Below, piece by piece: positions 35,260 to 46,320 of a stretch of 64,000 bases of DNA (positions are counted from its first letter, which is position 1; every line of letters starts with the position of its first letter). A program made the translations under genes and the position numbers. The DNA comes from Corynebacterium oculi (GTDB lineage: Bacteria; Actinomycetota; Actinomycetes; Mycobacteriales; Mycobacteriaceae), in the NCBI RefSeq assembly GCF_001412105.1, contig NZ_LKST01000001.1:310001-374000 (forward strand), in the 5' to 3' direction. The notes below the pieces were generated by a model that was given only the letters and a program-made list of their open reading frames with translations, had not been told where the DNA came from and searched no databases.

Positions 35260-36321
35260 GTGACGATGGAAGAGCACAAGCACGCGGAATACGGCGAGCG
35301 CCTTGCAGAAAATCACGGGCACGTTCCTGTGCTGCGCGATCGCGTGACCGCTCTCCTCGCTCCCGCCGTGGAATCGGCGGGTGACCGGGCGGTCATCGTC
35401 GATGGCACCCTTGGTGCCGGGGGCCATGCCGAGCATTTCCTGCGGGTATTCCCCCAGGCAGTGCTGATGGGCTTTGACCGCGATCCGGCCTCCTTGGACA
35501 ACGCCACCCGCAGGATTCACCGGGCAGGCTTAGGGGAGCGGTTTTATCCCGTCCACGCGCGCTATGACCAGGTGAAGGAGGCCCTGGAGCGGGGCGAGGG
35601 GGCGATCGTGGAGCGTGCTCGTGCTCATGGGATAGCCGGTGCGCTCTATGACCTCGGGGTTTCCTCCATGCAGTTGGATCAGGTGGAACGAGGCTTTGCC
35701 TACCGGGTGGACGCTCCCCTGGACATGCGGATGGATCCTACCTCGGGCCGCACCGCCGCCGACGTGCTTAATACTTACAGCCACGGAGAATTGGCCAAGG
35801 TGCTCAAGACCTACGGCGATGAGCGCTTTGCCGGGAAGATCGCCTCCGCCGTGGTGCGAGAGCGGGAAAAAGAGCCGTTTAGCACCTCGGGCCGGTTGGT
35901 GGAACTCCTCTATGCGACGATCCCCGCCGCCGCCCGGCGCACAGGCGGGCACCCCGCCAAGCGCACGTTCCAGGCCCTACGCGTGGAGGTCAATGAGGAA
36001 TTGGCCTCCTTGGCGGCGGCTCTGCCCGCCATCACAAGCAGCCTTGGCAGCGGCGGGCGAGCGGTGTTCATGAGCTATCAATCCCATGAGGATCGCCTGG
36101 TCAAACGGCACTTTGCGGAGGTAACTGCCTCCGCCACGCCGCCGGGCCTCCCCGTGGAGCTGCCGGGCACGCAACCGAATTTCCGGTTGATTACCCGGGG
36201 CGCGCAAAAGGCCACGGACCGAGAAATCGACGATAACCCCCGCGCCGCCCCGGTGCGGGTACGCGCTATCGAAAGAATACGAACAGACGCCGAGAGCACG
36301 ATCCCCGGAGGATACCAATGA
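35260..36321 (+). CDS. rsmH: 16S rRNA C1402 N4-methyltransferase
   Basis: SAM-dependent methyltransferase (formerly MraW) that N4-methylates C1402 in the ribosomal P site. 353 residues. It has [10 protein letters not shown], the SAM loop [34 protein letters not shown], the [16 protein letters not shown] segment, and [27 protein letters not shown] stands 5 nt before the GTG at 35260, while the ATG at 35266 is an alternative. The stop overlaps the ftsL start (ATGA). Confidence 0.93.
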   Translation: MTMEEHKHAEYGERLAENHGHVPVLRDRVTALLAPAVESAGDRAVIVDGTLGAGGHAEHFLRVFPQAVLMGFDRDPASLDNATRRIHRAGLGERFYPVHARYDQVKEALERGEGAIVERARAHGIAGALYDLGVSSMQLDQVERGFAYRVDAPLDMRMDPTSGRTAADVLNTYSHGELAKVLKTYGDERFAGKIASAVVREREKEPFSTSGRLVELLYATIPAAARRTGGHPAKRTFQALRVEVNEELASLAAALPAITSSLGSGGRAVFMSYQSHEDRLVKRHFAEVTASATPPGLPVELPGTQPNFRLITRGAQKATDREIDDNPRAAPVRVRAIERIRTDAESTIPGGYQ

Positions 36322-37049
36322 ACTCCCACAGCGAGACGAGCGCTCGTCGTAGCCGAGACATGAGCATGGAGGCCACCGCGCCCGCATCGGCTACCGCGCT
36401 TTTGGACCGCGAGGCGCGCTATCACGCCTCCGCGCGTCCGGCCACTGCGGTGCCGCACCGCACCCTGCGCAACCCCGTGCGCCGCGTGGTACCCAAACCC
36501 GCCGCGGGACGGCTGGGGTCTCGTCAGGTGGTGTCCGTGCGCGGACGCAGGGTGGCCACGGCACGGCAGTCCTCCAGGCTGACACGCATTAGCCTGGTAG
36601 CGATCGTGCTGCTGGTGGGCGGCGTGGCCCTGGCGATGGCTCTTTCGGGCATCTCCACGCAACAAACATTCCGGTTGCAGCAACTCACAGCCCAGGAAAA
36701 GCAGCTGGACAACCAGATCGAGACGCTCAACCGCGATGTGGAGACGGTGCGCAGCTCCTCCGAGTTTGTGCGCCACGCCAACGACAATCGGATGGTGGTG
36801 CCCCAACAGCCCGGTATCCTGGCCGTGGAAGAAAACGGAGAGGTAACGGAGCGCCGCCCGGCCGAGGGCGAGTCGCGCCCCATCGTCGATGTCAACGGGG
36901 CGCCCACGCGCGCCAACGCGGCGTCGAGTAGCCCAGATAAGACCGAGGGCATGGGTGAGAACCTTGAGGCGGTGCCGCAGGGCCAACAAGCCCCGCAGGC
37001 AGCGCAACCTCCGGCAGGCGGCCAGGCGCAGCCTCCTTATCTGAATTAA
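36318..37049 (+). CDS. ftsL: FtsL-like septal protein
   Basis: 243 residues, bitopic. A long basic cytoplasmic N-terminus (1-90), one helix (about 93-115, [20 protein letters not shown]), a periplasmic leucine-zipper-like coil ([35 protein letters not shown]) and a polar Gln/Pro/Ala tail. FtsL links FtsQ to FtsW/FtsI at the septum. Sequence identity across the family is low; the call rests on topology and position between rsmH and ftsI. It overlaps rsmH by 4 bp. Confidence 0.88.
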   Translation: MNSHSETSARRSRDMSMEATAPASATALLDREARYHASARPATAVPHRTLRNPVRRVVPKPAAGRLGSRQVVSVRGRRVATARQSSRLTRISLVAIVLLVGGVALAMALSGISTQQTFRLQQLTAQEKQLDNQIETLNRDVETVRSSSEFVRHANDNRMVVPQQPGILAVEENGEVTERRPAEGESRPIVDVNGAPTRANAASSSPDKTEGMGENLEAVPQGQQAPQAAQPPAGGQAQPPYLN

Positions 37050-37083
37050 CGGCTATGAGCACTAGGGAAGGTGGCATTGGGCA

Positions 37084-39066
37084 GTGACTCCCCCTCATGA
37101 TCGCCGCACCCCGGCGACGCCCCGGTACTCCGCCGGGGCGTCGTATCGCCCTGCGCCCCCCGCCGAGCGGACGCGCCCTACGCCGCGGACTCAGCAGCAG
37201 GTGATGCGGCGCAGGCTCAGCCTCGTTCTGGCGTTCCTCGTGGTGGTGGTGCTCGTGCTGGCCACCCGCCTGGCCTGGGTGCAGGTGGTGTGGGGCCCAG
37301 AGCTTTCGGCCAAGGCAGAGGAACAACGCGCGCGCATTTACGTGGAGCCCGCCCGCCGGGGCGATATTACCGACCGCAACGGCCGGGAAATGTCCTATAC
37401 CATGCAGGCGCGGTCGCTGACCGTTTCCCCCGATCTTTTGCGCAAGGAACTGCGGGAACAAAAGGAACTGGATCTGCGCATGGAGGGCGCGGCAGTGCCG
37501 CAGGACCGTGACGCCTACCTTGATGACCAGGTGGACGCCACCTTAAAGGAGATGGCGGAGCGGATTCCCAGCATGATTAAGGATTCCGGGGCTTCCACCG
37601 ACGAGGTAGACGCGAAGGAAATCGAGGAGAAGCTGCGGGCCGATAGCCACTATGAGGTGCTGGTGCGCAACGTGGACCCGGACGTGGCGGCCCAGATCGC
37701 CGAGACCTTCCACGGCGTTGCCGCCGATCACCAGGACATCCGCCAATACCCCAACGGGGCGGTGGGGGAAAACATCCTGGGTAAGGTATCCATGGACGGC
37801 CAGGGACAATTTGGCTTTGAGGCCTCCGGTGACGCCCTCCTATCCGGCATCAACGGGCGGATGACGGAGGACGTCTCCACCGATGGGCAGGTCATTCCGG
37901 GCACGCTGCGCGATCAGGTTCCGGCTATCGACGGCAAGGACGTGAGCCTCACCGTGGATCTGGACGCGCAGAATTACCTCCAACAAAAGGTAGAGCAGGC
38001 GCGCGCCAACTCCGGGGCGAAGGATGCCGAGGCCGTGGTACTGGACGCGCACACCGGCGAGGTGGTGGCGATGGCCAACACCGGCACCATCGACCCCAAC
38101 GGGGACATCGAAAAGCAATTAGAACGCGGCAAGGATTTTGACAACCCCGCCATCAGCGCTCCGTATGAGCCGGGCTCCGTGGCCAAGATCATCACCGCCG
38201 CAGGCGTGATCGAGGAGGGCCTGACCACCCCGGACGAGGTGTTGCAGGTACCCGGGGCGATCAGCATGTCCGGGGTGACGGTCAACGATGCCTGGGAACA
38301 CGGCACCGCGCCGTACACCACCACGGGCATCTTTGGAAAGTCCTCCAACGTGGGTACCCTCATGCTCGCCCAGCGGCTGGGAGAGGAAAAGTACGCGCAG
38401 TACCTGGAAAAGTTTGGCATCGGGCAAACCACGGGCGTGGAACTGCCCAACGAGTCCGCCGGCCTGCTGCCCTCTCCCGAGCAGTGGTCCGGCGGCACCT
38501 TTGCCAACCTGCCCATCGGGCAGGGCATGTCCTGGACCACCCTCCAGATGGCGAGCGTGTATCAGGCGCTGGCCAACGGCGGTGAGCGCGTGGAGCCCAG
38601 GATCATCAAGTCCGTGACCAACCCCGACGGCACCGAGGAGGAATTGCCCGCTCCCAAGCGCACCCAGGTGGTGCGCCCGGAGACGGCCCGCACGGTGGTG
38701 GATATGTTCCGGGCGGTTACCCAATCCGATCCCACCGGCGTGCAATCGGGCACCGGGCCGGGCGGTGCTATCGAGGGCTACCAGACCTCCGGCAAGACCG
38801 GCACCGCGCAACAGGTGGACCCCAACACGGGGGCGTATTCTATGAGCGACTTTTGGATTACCTTTGCGGGCATGGCCCCGGCGGATAATCCCCGTTACGT
38901 TATTGCCGTGATGTTGGATGACCCCGATCGTGGCGTGGAACCGGGCGGCCAGGGAGGACAATCGGCGGCCCCGGTGTTCCGGGATGTGGCCTCCTGGCTG
39001 CTGGACCGGGATAACGTGCCCACCTCGGCCCCGATGGAGGGGTTGCTGACCCTTCAAGCGGGATAG
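37084..39066 (+). CDS. ftsI: Septal transpeptidase, penicillin-binding protein (FtsI/PBP3)
   Basis: Class B PBP crosslinking septal peptidoglycan with FtsW. 660 residues: cytoplasmic tail, one helix (about 42-60), dimerisation domain (RRGDITDRNG), and transpeptidase domain with S365-X-X-K368 (EPGSVAKI), S420-S421-N422 (KSSNVG) and K571-T-G (SGKTGTAQQ). The active-site Ser is the beta-lactam target. It starts with GTG 34 bp after ftsL and has only a weak ribosome binding site. Confidence 0.96.
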   Translation: MTPPHDRRTPATPRYSAGASYRPAPPAERTRPTPRTQQQVMRRRLSLVLAFLVVVVLVLATRLAWVQVVWGPELSAKAEEQRARIYVEPARRGDITDRNGREMSYTMQARSLTVSPDLLRKELREQKELDLRMEGAAVPQDRDAYLDDQVDATLKEMAERIPSMIKDSGASTDEVDAKEIEEKLRADSHYEVLVRNVDPDVAAQIAETFHGVAADHQDIRQYPNGAVGENILGKVSMDGQGQFGFEASGDALLSGINGRMTEDVSTDGQVIPGTLRDQVPAIDGKDVSLTVDLDAQNYLQQKVEQARANSGAKDAEAVVLDAHTGEVVAMANTGTIDPNGDIEKQLERGKDFDNPAISAPYEPGSVAKIITAAGVIEEGLTTPDEVLQVPGAISMSGVTVNDAWEHGTAPYTTTGIFGKSSNVGTLMLAQRLGEEKYAQYLEKFGIGQTTGVELPNESAGLLPSPEQWSGGTFANLPIGQGMSWTTLQMASVYQALANGGERVEPRIIKSVTNPDGTEEELPAPKRTQVVRPETARTVVDMFRAVTQSDPTGVQSGTGPGGAIEGYQTSGKTGTAQQVDPNTGAYSMSDFWITFAGMAPADNPRYVIAVMLDDPDRGVEPGGQGGQSAAPVFRDVASWLLDRDNVPTSAPMEGLLTLQAG

Positions 39067-39119
39067 ACCTTTGGGATAGACCTTGTGTGTTGTGAAAACG
39101 AGAATGACGGAGAGGAAAA

Positions 39120-40646
39120 ATGACAGCAACGCTTGCTGAGGTTGTGCGCGTGACCAAGGGACGGGTTGCGCTGGGCCAGGCAGACGACTCCCAGATATTT
39201 GCCTCGATGAGCCTGGATTCCGCCGCGGTGGAACCGGGTGGCCTCTTTGCCGCCCTGCCGGGAACGCGGGTACACGGCGCCTCCTTTGCGGATAAGACGC
39301 AGGCGGGGGCGATCCTCACCGACGAGCACGGAGTGGGCATCCTGAAAGAGGCGGGAGAGACGCGGCCGGTGATCGAGGTGGCCGACGTCCGCGATGTGCT
39401 CGGCGATGCCGCCGCCGAGGTATATGACCACCCGAGCCACAGGCTCACCGTCTTGGGGATCACGGGAACCTCGGGAAAGACCACCACGAGCTACCTGGTG
39501 GAGGCCGGATTGCTGGCGGCCGGGCACTCGGTGGGGCTGATCGGCACCACCGGCACCCGCATCAACGGCCAGCCGGTGCCGACCTCCCTGACCACCCCGG
39601 AGGCCCCCACGCTCCAGGCGCTTTTTGCCCGCATGGTGGCGGAAGGCGTCACGCACGTGGTGATGGAGGTATCCAGCCACGCCCTGGCCCTGCGCCGCGT
39701 GCAGGGAACGCGGTTTGCCGTGGGGGCCTTTAGCAACCTCTCCCAGGATCACCTGGATTTCCACCCCACCATGCAGGATTACTTTGACACCAAGGCGCTC
39801 TTTTTCCGTGAGGGCTCCGCCCTGCGGGCGGAGAAGGCCGTGGTGTGCGTGGACGATGACTGGGGCCAGCGCATGGCGGCATTGGCGGGGGAGCGCCCGC
39901 TGACGGTATCCACCCGAGGCCGCCAGGCGCTGGTGCAGGCGCACGACGTGGAGGCGGACGCCCAGGGAATCCAGACCTTCCGCCTCGACGTGGAGGGCAC
40001 CCAACTGGAGGTCACGCTGCCGCTTCCGGGCCGCTTCAACGTGGCCAACGCCGCCGTGGCGGTGGCGATCGCGCATGCCGCCGGGGTGGACGTGGAGGTG
40101 TTTACCCGGGCGCTGGCCGAGGTGGCGGTGCCTGGGCGCATGGAGCGCGTGGACGCGGGGCAGGAATACATCGCCGTGGTGGACTACGCGCATAAGCCCG
40201 CCGCGATCGCGGAGGTGCTCGACACCCTGCGCGGACAGGTGGCTGGTCGCCTTGGCATCGCGGTGGGGGCGGGCGGCAACCGCGATCACTCCAAGCGCCC
40301 GATCATGGGGACGGAGGCGGCGCGGCGCGCGGACTTCGTGGTGATTACGGACGATAATCCCCGCGACGAGGAGCCCGCGCCGATTCGCGCCGCCGTGGTA
40401 GAAGGCGCCCGGCAGGCCGCTCAGGGCCGCGAGCCGCACCCGGAGATCGTGGAGATGGGGGATCGTCGGGAAGCCATCGCCGCGCTGGTGGCGTGGGCCC
40501 GGCCCGGCGACGCCATCGTGGTGGCGGGTAAGGGCCATGAAAACGGCCAACTGATCCGGGGAGTGAACCACCCCTTTGATGACCGCGAAGAATTGCGCCG
40601 CGCCGTGGAAAAGCGCGCCGCGGCCGACTCGGGTACGGAAAGGTAA
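39120..40646 (+). CDS. murE: UDP-MurNAc-tripeptide synthetase, mDAP-specific
   Basis: Adds meso-diaminopimelate to UDP-MurNAc-L-Ala-D-Glu. 508 residues with the ATP loop TGTSGKTTTS and the carbamylated-Lys region. The specificity motif D412-N413-P414-R415 (DDNPRDEEP) indicates mDAP rather than lysine, consistent with corynebacterial wall chemistry. GGAGAGG precedes the ATG. It sits 53 bp after ftsI and 2 bp before murF. Confidence 0.96.
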   Translation: MTATLAEVVRVTKGRVALGQADDSQIFASMSLDSAAVEPGGLFAALPGTRVHGASFADKTQAGAILTDEHGVGILKEAGETRPVIEVADVRDVLGDAAAEVYDHPSHRLTVLGITGTSGKTTTSYLVEAGLLAAGHSVGLIGTTGTRINGQPVPTSLTTPEAPTLQALFARMVAEGVTHVVMEVSSHALALRRVQGTRFAVGAFSNLSQDHLDFHPTMQDYFDTKALFFREGSALRAEKAVVCVDDDWGQRMAALAGERPLTVSTRGRQALVQAHDVEADAQGIQTFRLDVEGTQLEVTLPLPGRFNVANAAVAVAIAHAAGVDVEVFTRALAEVAVPGRMERVDAGQEYIAVVDYAHKPAAIAEVLDTLRGQVAGRLGIAVGAGGNRDHSKRPIMGTEAARRADFVVITDDNPRDEEPAPIRAAVVEGARQAAQGREPHPEIVEMGDRREAIAALVAWARPGDAIVVAGKGHENGQLIRGVNHPFDDREELRRAVEKRAAADSGTER

Positions 40647-40648
40647 GT

Positions 40649-42139
40649 ATGATACCGCTTTCACTCGCGCAGATAGCCGATATCGTCGGCGGTGAATTAC
40701 ATGATGTTCCCGATCCCGAGGCCCTGGTGACGGGCTTTGTGGAGTTCGATTCCCGCAAGGTCACCCCCGGCGGCCTCTTTATCGCCCTGCCCGGTGCCCG
40801 CGTGGATGGCCATGACTTCGCTGCTACGGCGGTGTCCGCTGGCGCGGTCGCCGTGCTGGCCGCGCGCCCGGTGGACGCGCCCGCGATCGTCGTCAAGCCC
40901 CGGGGCAAGGCGAGCAGCAACGCGGAACTATTTAGCCACGACGAGGACGGCTCCGCCGCCGCCGTGGTGGAAGCGCTCTCTGCCCTGGCCCGCGCTGTGG
41001 TAGGGGAACTGAGCCGGGAGCACGGGCTGCGAGTGATCGGCGTGACGGGTTCGGCGGGCAAGACCTCCACCAAGGACCTGATCGCCTCGGTGCTGCGCCA
41101 GATCGGCCCCACGGTGGCACCCCCCGGTTCCTTTAATAACGAGATCGGGCACCCCTACACGGCACTGCGGTGCGAGCCGGATACGAGGTTCCTGGTGGCG
41201 GAGATGAGCGCGCGCGGGCTGGGGCACATCGCCCACCTGGCGCGGATCGCCCCGCCGCTGATGGGCGTGGAACTCAACGTGGGCAGCGCCCACCTGGGGG
41301 AGTTTGGCTCCCGGGAGAACATCGCGCAGGCCAAGGCGGAGTTGGTGGAGGCGTTGCCCGGTGAGGGCGTGGCGATCCTCAACGCCGATGACGATTACGT
41401 GGCCTCGATGGCGCGGCGCACCCAGGCGCGCGTGCTCACCTTCTCCGCGGAAGGGAAACCGGACGCGGATCTCCGGGCCACGCAGATCGACCTCGACGAC
41501 GTGGCTCGCGCCTCCTTCACCCTGACTCACCGGGGAGACAACGTGCGGGTGAACCTCCAGGTCTTTGGCGCGCACCAGGTTTCCAACGCCCTGGCCGCCG
41601 CGGCGGTGGGACTGGAAAACGGGCTGAGCCTGGAGCAGATTTCCGCCGGGCTTTCCAGCCACGTGACGGCCTCCGCGCACCGCATGGACGTACACACCCG
41701 GGCCGATGGGGTGACCATCATCAACGATGCCTATAATGCCAATCCTGACTCCATGCGCGCGGGCATCGCGGCGTTGGCCTACACGGCCTCGGCCCGCACG
41801 CAGGCGCGCTCCGTGGCGGTGCTGGGCGAGATGAGCGAACTCGGCGCCGAGGCGGTGGCCGCCCACCGGGAGCTCGGCAGGGAGGTGGCGCGCTACCACA
41901 TCGCAGATTTGGTGATGGTGGGAACGAGCCAGGCCTGCCGGGCGACGGCCGAGGCGGCAGCGGAGGGCGGCGTGCGCACGCGCATGGTGGATACTATCGA
42001 CGCCGCCGTGGCCGAGCTGGAGGGCCGCCTGGGCCCCGGCGATGCCGTGCTGGTCAAGGCCTCCAACTCCCAGGGGCTCTGGCGAGTAGCCGAGCGCCTG
42101 ATGAGCGCGCACGATAACCCCCGAGATATTTCTAGGTAA
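40649..42139 (+). CDS. murF: UDP-MurNAc-pentapeptide synthetase
   Basis: Adds D-Ala-D-Ala to the UDP-MurNAc-tripeptide. 496 residues with the ATP loop [13 protein letters not shown], an N-terminal substrate domain beginning [13 protein letters not shown], and [16 protein letters not shown] with KASNSQGL near the C-terminus. It starts 2 bp after the murE stop, so translation is probably coupled. Confidence 0.96.
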   Translation: MIPLSLAQIADIVGGELHDVPDPEALVTGFVEFDSRKVTPGGLFIALPGARVDGHDFAATAVSAGAVAVLAARPVDAPAIVVKPRGKASSNAELFSHDEDGSAAAVVEALSALARAVVGELSREHGLRVIGVTGSAGKTSTKDLIASVLRQIGPTVAPPGSFNNEIGHPYTALRCEPDTRFLVAEMSARGLGHIAHLARIAPPLMGVELNVGSAHLGEFGSRENIAQAKAELVEALPGEGVAILNADDDYVASMARRTQARVLTFSAEGKPDADLRATQIDLDDVARASFTLTHRGDNVRVNLQVFGAHQVSNALAAAAVGLENGLSLEQISAGLSSHVTASAHRMDVHTRADGVTIINDAYNANPDSMRAGIAALAYTASARTQARSVAVLGEMSELGAEAVAAHRELGREVARYHIADLVMVGTSQACRATAEAAAEGGVRTRMVDTIDAAVAELEGRLGPGDAVLVKASNSQGLWRVAERLMSAHDNPRDISR

Positions 42140-42159
42140 GAGCAGGCGAAGGAATCCCC

Positions 42160-43299
42160 GTGACCCACATCATCATCGCAGGAATCGTTAGTTTCCTCGT
42201 CTCCATCGTGACCACACCCGTCCTCATCAAGCGATTCAGCAGCGAGGGGTTGGGCCAGGAGATCCGGGAGGACGGCCCCAAGTCCCACCTGCGCAAGCGC
42301 GGCACCCCCACGATGGGCGGCATCGCGATCATCGCGGGCATCGTGGCTGGCTACGCCGTCACCGGCCTCTACGCCCTGGCGACGGATACCGGCTCGGGGG
42401 GCTTTACCGCCTCCGGCCTCCTGGTTCTGGGCCTGACCCTGGGCCTGGGTGGCCTGGGCTTTGCCGATGATTCCATCAAGCTCTTCAAGTCCCGCAACCT
42501 GGGCCTGAACAAGACCGCCAAGCTGGTGGGGCAACTCGTGCTGGGCATCGCCTTTGCCGTTTTGCTCTTGCAATTCCCGGACGATAAGGGCATTACGCCC
42601 GGTTCCACCAACCTCTCCTTCATCCGCGATATTCCCACGGTGGATCTGGCCCTGGGCGGGGGGATCGGCCTGCTCTTTTTCATCGGCTTCATGGTGATCC
42701 TGATTAGCGCCTGGTCTAATGCGGTGAATCTCACCGACGGCCTGGACGGCCTGGCGGCGGGTACCACCTCCCTCGTGATGGGCGGGTACATGGTGCTCAC
42801 CTTCTGGCAGTACCGTAACTCCTGCTCCGAGCAGGTGGGTCCCGGCTGCTATTCGGTGCGCGATCCGCTGGATCTCGCGGTGATCGCCGCGGCGGCCCTG
42901 GGCGCGTGCCTGGGGTTCCTGTGGTGGAACGCGGCCCCCGCCAAGATCTTCATGGGCGATACGGGCTCCCTGGCCCTGGGCGGGCTGGTGGCCGGCCTGT
43001 CCGTGGTCTCGCACACGGAACTGCTGATGATTATCTTTGGCATCCTCTTTGTGATGGAGGTTTCCTCCGTGGTGATCCAGGTGGCGGTGTTCAAGTCCAC
43101 CGGCAAGCGCTTCTTCCGCATGGCCCCCATTCACCACCACTTTGAAAACGGTGGCTGGGCGGAGACCACCGTGGTGATCCGCTTCTGGATCCTCGCGGCC
43201 CTGGCCGTGGCCGTGGGCATGGCGTTGTTCTACGGCGAGTGGGTGGGGGCTGCGGATGAATACACCGTGGTAGCACTCGCGGAGAGGATGGGGGCGTGA
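42160..43299 (+). CDS. mraY: Phospho-MurNAc-pentapeptide transferase
   Basis: Makes lipid I by moving phospho-MurNAc-pentapeptide to undecaprenyl phosphate. 379 residues with ten helices. Conserved acidic and His motifs: [41 protein letters not shown] and the MAPIHHHFE loop. GTG start with GAAGGA upstream; the stop overlaps the murD GTG by 4 bp. Confidence 0.97.
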   Translation: MTHIIIAGIVSFLVSIVTTPVLIKRFSSEGLGQEIREDGPKSHLRKRGTPTMGGIAIIAGIVAGYAVTGLYALATDTGSGGFTASGLLVLGLTLGLGGLGFADDSIKLFKSRNLGLNKTAKLVGQLVLGIAFAVLLLQFPDDKGITPGSTNLSFIRDIPTVDLALGGGIGLLFFIGFMVILISAWSNAVNLTDGLDGLAAGTTSLVMGGYMVLTFWQYRNSCSEQVGPGCYSVRDPLDLAVIAAAALGACLGFLWWNAAPAKIFMGDTGSLALGGLVAGLSVVSHTELLMIIFGILFVMEVSSVVIQVAVFKSTGKRFFRMAPIHHHFENGGWAETTVVIRFWILAALAVAVGMALFYGEWVGAADEYTVVALAERMGA

Positions 43300-44729
43300 G
43301 CGAGGTGAATAATACGGTGCGGCGAGACAACATTCCCGCGGATCTCCGCGGCCCCGCCCTGATCGCGGGCGCCGGGGTATCCGGCCGGGCCACCGCGCGC
43401 ATGTGTGAGGCGATCGGCGTGGAATACACCCTGGTGGACGAGAACGCCCAGGATGCCCTGGACATGGCCACGGCTCTGGCGCGCCTGGAGCATTATGCCC
43501 TGGTGGTTACCTCGCCGGGGTGGCGGCCGGAGACGGAGCTTTTTGAGCGGGCGCGCCTGCGGGGAATCCCGGTGCTGGGCGACGTGGAATTGGCCTGGAG
43601 GCTTGACGCGGCAGAGGTATTCGGGCCGCGCCGCACGTGGTTGGTGGTCACGGGCACAAACGGAAAAACCACCACCACCGCCATGCTGGCGGCCATGATG
43701 CAGCGGGGGGGCTTCCGGGCGCAGGCCGTGGGCAACATCGGGACCGCGGTGGGCGAGGCCCTGTGCCACGGCCAGGTCACCGAAGAGGGAAGCGCCCGCG
43801 TGGACGTCATGGTGGCGGAACTATCGAGCTTCCAGCTGTACTGGTCGCAGCGGCTTGTCCCGGACGCTGGCGTGCTGCTCAACCTGGCGGAAGATCACCT
43901 GGACTGGCACGGCTCCTACGCGGCCTATGCCAAGGCCAAGGCCAAGGCCCTGAGCGGCCCCGTGGCGGTGGCCGGGGTGGATAGCGCCGAGGTACGTGCC
44001 CTGATCCAGGCCGAGGGGTTGGAGGAAAAGATCATCCCCTTTACCTTGGGGGAGCCGGAGCCGGGTGCGTTGGGCGTCGTCGAGGGCTACCTGGTGGACG
44101 CGACGCGGGCGGCGCTGGCCCCCGCCGAGGGCATCGAACCCGCGGGCCCGGCCGGTGTGCTCGACGCCCTGGCGGCGGCGGCCGTGGCGCGGAGCCAGGG
44201 CGTGAGCCCCGAGGCGATCGCCGAGGCCCTGCGGGATTTCCATGTGGCCGGGCATCGCGGGCACGTGGTCAGCGAGTGCGGCGGCGTGCGCTGGGTGGAT
44301 AATTCCAAGGCCACGAATCCCCACGCCGCCGAGGCGGCGCTGGCGGCCGAGGAATCCGTGGTGTGGGTGGCCGGGGGCCAACTTAAGGGCGCGGATGTCA
44401 CCAATCTTGTGCAAGAACACGGGTTTCGCCTGCGCGCCGCGATCCTCCTGGGGCAGGATCGCCTGCTCATCGAGGAGGCGCTGCGGGCCCATGCCCCCGA
44501 GGTGGCGATCTATAGCGTGGCGGAACGCGACCCACGCGAGGCCATGATGGAGGTGGGCGAGATCGCGCAGCGGGTGGCGCGGCCGGGAGATACGGTGCTG
44601 CTGGCCCCGGCGGCGGCGTCGTTAGACATGTACACGGGCATGGGGCAGCGCGGCGACATGTTCGCGGCGGCAGCGCTGCGGGCGGCGGCGCGTGCCCCCC
44701 AGGCAGAACCGGAACCACCGTCGAGGTAG
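43296..44729 (+). CDS. murD: UDP-MurNAc-L-alanine:D-glutamate ligase
   Basis: Cytosolic ligase adding D-Glu. 477 residues with an N-terminal Rossmann part ([15 protein letters not shown]), the ATP loop [13 protein letters not shown], the [11 protein letters not shown] motif and the [17 protein letters not shown] motif of the C-terminal domain. The GTG start overlaps mraY. Ala/Glu-rich C-terminal tail. Confidence 0.96.
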   Translation: MSEVNNTVRRDNIPADLRGPALIAGAGVSGRATARMCEAIGVEYTLVDENAQDALDMATALARLEHYALVVTSPGWRPETELFERARLRGIPVLGDVELAWRLDAAEVFGPRRTWLVVTGTNGKTTTTAMLAAMMQRGGFRAQAVGNIGTAVGEALCHGQVTEEGSARVDVMVAELSSFQLYWSQRLVPDAGVLLNLAEDHLDWHGSYAAYAKAKAKALSGPVAVAGVDSAEVRALIQAEGLEEKIIPFTLGEPEPGALGVVEGYLVDATRAALAPAEGIEPAGPAGVLDALAAAAVARSQGVSPEAIAEALRDFHVAGHRGHVVSECGGVRWVDNSKATNPHAAEAALAAEESVVWVAGGQLKGADVTNLVQEHGFRLRAAILLGQDRLLIEEALRAHAPEVAIYSVAERDPREAMMEVGEIAQRVARPGDTVLLAPAAASLDMYTGMGQRGDMFAAAALRAAARAPQAEPEPPSR

Positions 44730-44745
44730 GACAGGGAGAACCCAC

Positions 44746-46317
44746 ATGAGCACCATCACCGCACCGACGGCCCCCACCGAGCCGCCCTCACGGATCGCCC
44801 AGGCCATTCGCCGTCTCAATCGCGCGATGGACGGGCAGCCCGGGTTGGACTACCTGATGCTGCGCATCACGGTTTTTCTGCTCACCGGCATTGGCCTGGT
44901 GATGGTGATGTCCTCCTCGATGACCTGGTCGATCATCGAGGGAGCCACGGTGTGGAGCACGGCGCTGCGTCAGGGCAGCATGGTGGCGGCGGGCCTGGTG
45001 ATGTTTTGGCTCTGCCTGAAGATCCCGCCGCAGACGGTGCGCAAGTGGTCCGGTGGGATCCTGCTGGTGGCCGTGGTGCTGCTGGTGATGGTGCTGATCC
45101 CCGGCATCGGTACGGGCCGCGAGGAGGTGGGCTCGCAGTCCTGGATCGTGCTGGGGCCGCTGCGCTTGCAGCCCTCGGAGTTTGCCAAGGTGGCCATCGC
45201 CATTTTTGGCTCGCATTTCTTGGCCAATCGTAGGGTGGAAAGCTCGGGCTTGCGCAGCCCCTATACCGTTTTTACGGGTATCGCCATCGTGCTCATGCTG
45301 TTGATTATGGCGGAGGGCGATCTGGGCATGGCCATCTCCTTCGCCATCGTGGTGTTGTTTGTGCTGCTCTTTGCGGGGGTCTCGCACCGGTGGATCGTGG
45401 CGGCCTTGGCTTTTGGCTTCCTCGGCATGGCCGCGGTGCTGGCGGTGGGTGGTTTCCGCTCGAATCGTTTCCACGTGTATTTTGACGCGCTCTTTGGGCA
45501 TTTTGATGACACGCGCGGCACGGCCTTCCAGTCCTACCAGGGCTTTTTGTCCCTGGCCGATGGCTCCGTGGGCGGGGTGGGGTTGGGGCAGTCCCGCGCC
45601 AAGTGGTTTTATCTGCCCGAGGCGCGCAATGACTTCATCTTTGCCATCATCGGTGAGGAACTGGGACTGTGGGGCGGGGTGGTGGTGATCGCGCTCTTTG
45701 GCATCCTGGGATTCTTTGGTTTCCGCACGGCGCTGCGGGCGCGGGATAATTATCAGTCGCTCCTCGCGGCCACGCTGACGGCGGGCATCGTTTCCCAGGC
45801 GTTTATCAATATCGGTTACGTGGTGGGTCTGCTCCCGGTCACGGGCATCCAGCTGCCCATGATCTCCGCCGGTGGTACCTCCGCGATTATCACGCTGACC
45901 TCGATGGGCCTTCTGGCCAACGTGGCCCGGCACGAGCCGGAGGCGGTGTCGGCCGTGAAATCCTATGGCCGCCCCATGTTTGATCGCCTGCTTTTCATCG
46001 CGGAGCCGGACTCTCCCGATGCGGAGGCGCACCCGGAGAACGGGCGACGCCCCCAGGGGCTGCGCCGGGGGCGCGGGGAGGAAGATCGGCAGGCCCGATT
46101 CGGGCAGCCGGTGACGGGGCGGCCGCGCCGCCCGGCCCAGACGCCGCGTGGGGTGGCTCACGCCGCGCGCGGCGGGGCCGGATCGGGTGCCCCTGTGGAT
46201 TCGCCCCGCTCGCACCGGGATTACGATAGTGTTCCTACGCGCAATCCTCGGCCCCGAGGATCTGCTTCCGGGGGCCAGAGGGCACCCCGGCAGCCACGAA
46301 CAAGGAGAAGCAAGTAA
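44746..46317 (+). CDS. ftsW: Septal peptidoglycan glycosyltransferase FtsW
   Basis: SEDS-family polymerase that, with FtsI, makes septal glycan from lipid II. 523 residues: about ten helices to residue 410 and a long basic Arg/Pro-rich cytoplasmic tail (about 420-523) typical of Actinobacteria, where it interacts with FtsZ. The SEDS signature VGLLPVTGIQLPMISAGGTS is intact, as is the LQPSEFAK motif with the catalytic-loop context. The ATG at 44746 follows AGGGAGA. It precedes murG by 3 bp. Confidence 0.95.
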   Translation: MSTITAPTAPTEPPSRIAQAIRRLNRAMDGQPGLDYLMLRITVFLLTGIGLVMVMSSSMTWSIIEGATVWSTALRQGSMVAAGLVMFWLCLKIPPQTVRKWSGGILLVAVVLLVMVLIPGIGTGREEVGSQSWIVLGPLRLQPSEFAKVAIAIFGSHFLANRRVESSGLRSPYTVFTGIAIVLMLLIMAEGDLGMAISFAIVVLFVLLFAGVSHRWIVAALAFGFLGMAAVLAVGGFRSNRFHVYFDALFGHFDDTRGTAFQSYQGFLSLADGSVGGVGLGQSRAKWFYLPEARNDFIFAIIGEELGLWGGVVVIALFGILGFFGFRTALRARDNYQSLLAATLTAGIVSQAFINIGYVVGLLPVTGIQLPMISAGGTSAIITLTSMGLLANVARHEPEAVSAVKSYGRPMFDRLLFIAEPDSPDAEAHPENGRRPQGLRRGRGEEDRQARFGQPVTGRPRRPAQTPRGVAHAARGGAGSGAPVDSPRSHRDYDSVPTRNPRPRGSASGGQRAPRQPRTRRSK

Positions 46318-46320
46318 GAC